Source: Halomonas halophila
GTDB taxonomy: Bacteria; Pseudomonadota; Gammaproteobacteria; Pseudomonadales; Halomonadaceae
Length of the DNA stretch: 13,471 nt
Direction: 5' to 3'
NCBI GenBank assembly: GCA_002433675.1
Contig: DJIP01000267.1
Span: 39,010-52,480 of the forward strand
Every line of letters begins with the position of its first letter. The stretch's first letter is position 1. The notes under the pieces are model-generated. The model saw only the letters and a program-made list of their open reading frames with translations, did no database searches and was not told where the DNA came from. The translations under genes and the position numbers were made by a program. This document shows positions 12,070-13,471 of the stretch, piece by piece.

Positions 12070-13471
12070 TCTGGCGCTCTCCCTTGGGGTCGAGGAAGAT
12101 GGTGGAAACGATCTCGGCCTCGTGGACCTTGCCGTCGACACAGGGTAGGAAGACGGTCTCGCCCATCCGCTGGTGGCCCCCCTTGACCACCGCCAGGGCG
12201 AAGCCGGTTTCGAGCGTCGGGCTGTAGTAGCTCGAGGTCACGTGGCCGACCATCGGCATGGGAATCGGATGGTCAGGGTCGAGCACGATCTGGGCGCCCT
12301 CCTCCAGCACCACCGACGGATCCCGGGGCTTCAGCCCCACCAGCTGCTTGCGGTCCTGGCGCGCGGTGTCGCTGCGGGTCAGCGCCCGCTGGCCCACCCA
12401 GGAAAATGGCTTGTCGTAGCCTACCGCCCACTGCATGCCCAGATCCTCCGGGGTCACCGAACCGTCGGTGTCCTGACCAGCGATGATGAAGCCCTTTTCG
12501 GCACGCAGCACGTGCATGGTCTCGGTACCGTAGGGTGTCAGGTCGTACTTCTCGCCGTGGGCGAACAGCGCCTTCCACACGTGCATGGCGGCGTGGGCCT
12601 GGACATTGATCTCGTAGGCCAGCTCGCCGGTGAATGAGATCCGGAACACCCGTGCCGGCACGCCGGCCACCTTGCCCTCGCGCCAGTCCATGAAGCGAAA
12701 CGCCTCACGATCCAGATCGATACCCTCGGCAAGCTCGCTCATCAGCTCCCGCGCCCGGGGTCCGGTGACGGTCATGGTGGCCCAGTGGTCGGTGACCGAG
12801 GTAAAGCTCACGTCGAGCTCCGGCCACTCGGTCTGGTGCCACAGCTCCAGCCACTCGAGCACCCCGGCGGCGCCACCGGTGGTGGTGGTCATCAGGAAGT
12901 GATCCTCGGCCAGACAACTGGTGGTACCGTCATCCATGACCATGCCGTCGTCCTTGCACATCAAGCCGTAGCGCACCTTGCCCACGCCCAGCTTGGCCCA
13001 CTTGTTGGTGTAGATGCGGCCAAGAAACTCGCGGGCGTCCGGTCCCTGGATATCGATCTTGCCCAGGGTCGAAGCATCGAGAATGCCGACACCTTCCCGC
13101 ACCGCACGACACTCGCGCATCACCGCCTCGTGCAGGGTCTCGCGCTTGCCGTTGACCGTTCTGGGGAAGTACCAGGGCCGCTTCCACTGGCCCACGTCCT
13201 CGAATTCCGCGCCCTGCTCGACGTGCCACTGGTGCAGCGCGCTGTAGCGCTCGGGATCGAACAGCGCACCGCAGTGGCGACCGACGATGGCACCGAAGGT
13301 GACCGGGGTATAGTTGGGCCGGAACACGGTGGTGCCGACCTCGGGAATCGAGCGCTCCAGGCAGCGCGCGGCGATGGCCATGCCATTGATGTTGCCAAGC
13401 TTGCCCTGATCGGTACCGAAGCCCATGGCGGTGTAGCGCTTGACGTGCTCGATGGACTCGAAGCCTTCCCG
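12062..13471 (-). CDS. soxA: Heterotetrameric sarcosine oxidase alpha subunit, C-terminal part (runs off right edge)
   Basis: The last 469 residues of the alpha subunit; the N-terminal FAD/NAD-binding half is outside the window, and the frame is open from base 13471 (REGFESIEHVKRYTAMGFGT). This part carries the folate-binding aminomethyltransferase (GcvT-like) domain, which takes the methylene group as 5,10-methylene-THF. Landmarks are GTDQGKLGNINGMAI near the left end of this fragment, VGILDASTLGKIDIQGPDA, DDGTTSCLAEDHFLMTTTTG, ARVFRISFTGELAYEINV, and LRAEKGFIIAGQDTDGSVTP. The enzyme acts in the cytosol in glycine betaine/sarcosine catabolism, consistent with a halophile that uses betaine. 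The stop is TAG at 12064-12062, inside the AATGTCTAG junction that starts minigene B. The upstream partners soxB and soxD would be expected to the right. Confidence 0.95.
   Translation of the reverse strand, partial: REGFESIEHVKRYTAMGFGTDQGKLGNINGMAIAARCLERSIPEVGTTVFRPNYTPVTFGAIVGRHCGALFDPERYSALHQWHVEQGAEFEDVGQWKRPWYFPRTVNGKRETLHEAVMRECRAVREGVGILDASTLGKIDIQGPDAREFLGRIYTNKWAKLGVGKVRYGLMCKDDGMVMDDGTTSCLAEDHFLMTTTTGGAAGVLEWLELWHQTEWPELDVSFTSVTDHWATMTVTGPRARELMSELAEGIDLDREAFRFMDWREGKVAGVPARVFRISFTGELAYEINVQAHAAMHVWKALFAHGEKYDLTPYGTETMHVLRAEKGFIIAGQDTDGSVTPEDLGMQWAVGYDKPFSWVGQRALTRSDTARQDRKQLVGLKPRDPSVVLEEGAQIVLDPDHPIPMPMVGHVTSSYYSPTLETGFALAVVKGGHQRMGETVFLPCVDGKVHEAEIVSTIFLDPKGERQNV

Noticed and set aside
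11859..12134. CRISPR-like array or insertion-sequence ends
   Set aside because: The direct repeats are contiguous with no spacers, derive from the soxA end, and have no terminal inverted repeats or transposase.

Overview
The window looks like a chromosomal segment of a GC-rich gammaproteobacterium, most probably a halophile of the Halomonadaceae. The basis is its high-GC codon use, the gene order sarcosine oxidase alpha-gamma-purU, and the general look of the proteins. That assignment is recognition from memory, not a search.

Layout from left to right. (1) Bases 1-975, minus strand: the N-terminal 325 codons of a SulP-family anion transporter, running off the left edge. (2) Bases 976-1291: a divergent intergenic region. 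(3) Bases 1292-8549, plus strand: a compact run of eight genes. In order these are an APH/choline-kinase-like phosphotransferase, a YnjB-type solute-binding protein, a YnjC-type double permease, a YnjD-type ATPase, a family-2 glycosyltransferase (TIGR04283-like), a DUF2064 nucleotidyl/glycosyltransferase-like protein (TIGR04282-like), an ECF-type sigma factor, and a small HxxxCxxC zinc-finger anti-sigma factor. From the ABC genes on, neighbours overlap or nearly touch, so the run reads as one operon that ends in its own regulator pair. (4) Bases 8550-8832: a convergent intergenic region rich in inverted repeats. (5) A DUF302 secreted protein (minus) and a DUF3047 exported protein (plus), divergently transcribed from a 285-base region. 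(6) Bases 10314-13471, minus strand: the end of a sarcosine oxidase operon, read soxA (partial) then soxG then purU. These genes demethylate sarcosine to glycine on tetrahydrofolate and hydrolyse 10-formyl-THF.

Two things stand out. First, between soxA and soxG there are two 103-base tandem repeats derived from the soxA 3' end. Each carries a complete 36-codon minigene whose ATG overlaps the previous stop by 8 bases (ATGTCTAG/ATGTCTGA) and whose end supplies a Shine-Dalgarno sequence for the next start, so soxA and soxG are joined by a relay of stop-start junctions. Second, a 33-base segment (TGTGTAAGG...GCCGAC.CA, 22 of 33 bases identical, same spacing) lies just upstream of the eight-gene operon and again upstream of the DUF3047 gene. 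It is a candidate promoter for the ECF sigma factor, linking the transporter/glycosyltransferase operon and the DUF3047 gene in one regulon.

No tRNA, rRNA, CRISPR array, insertion sequence or phage gene was seen.
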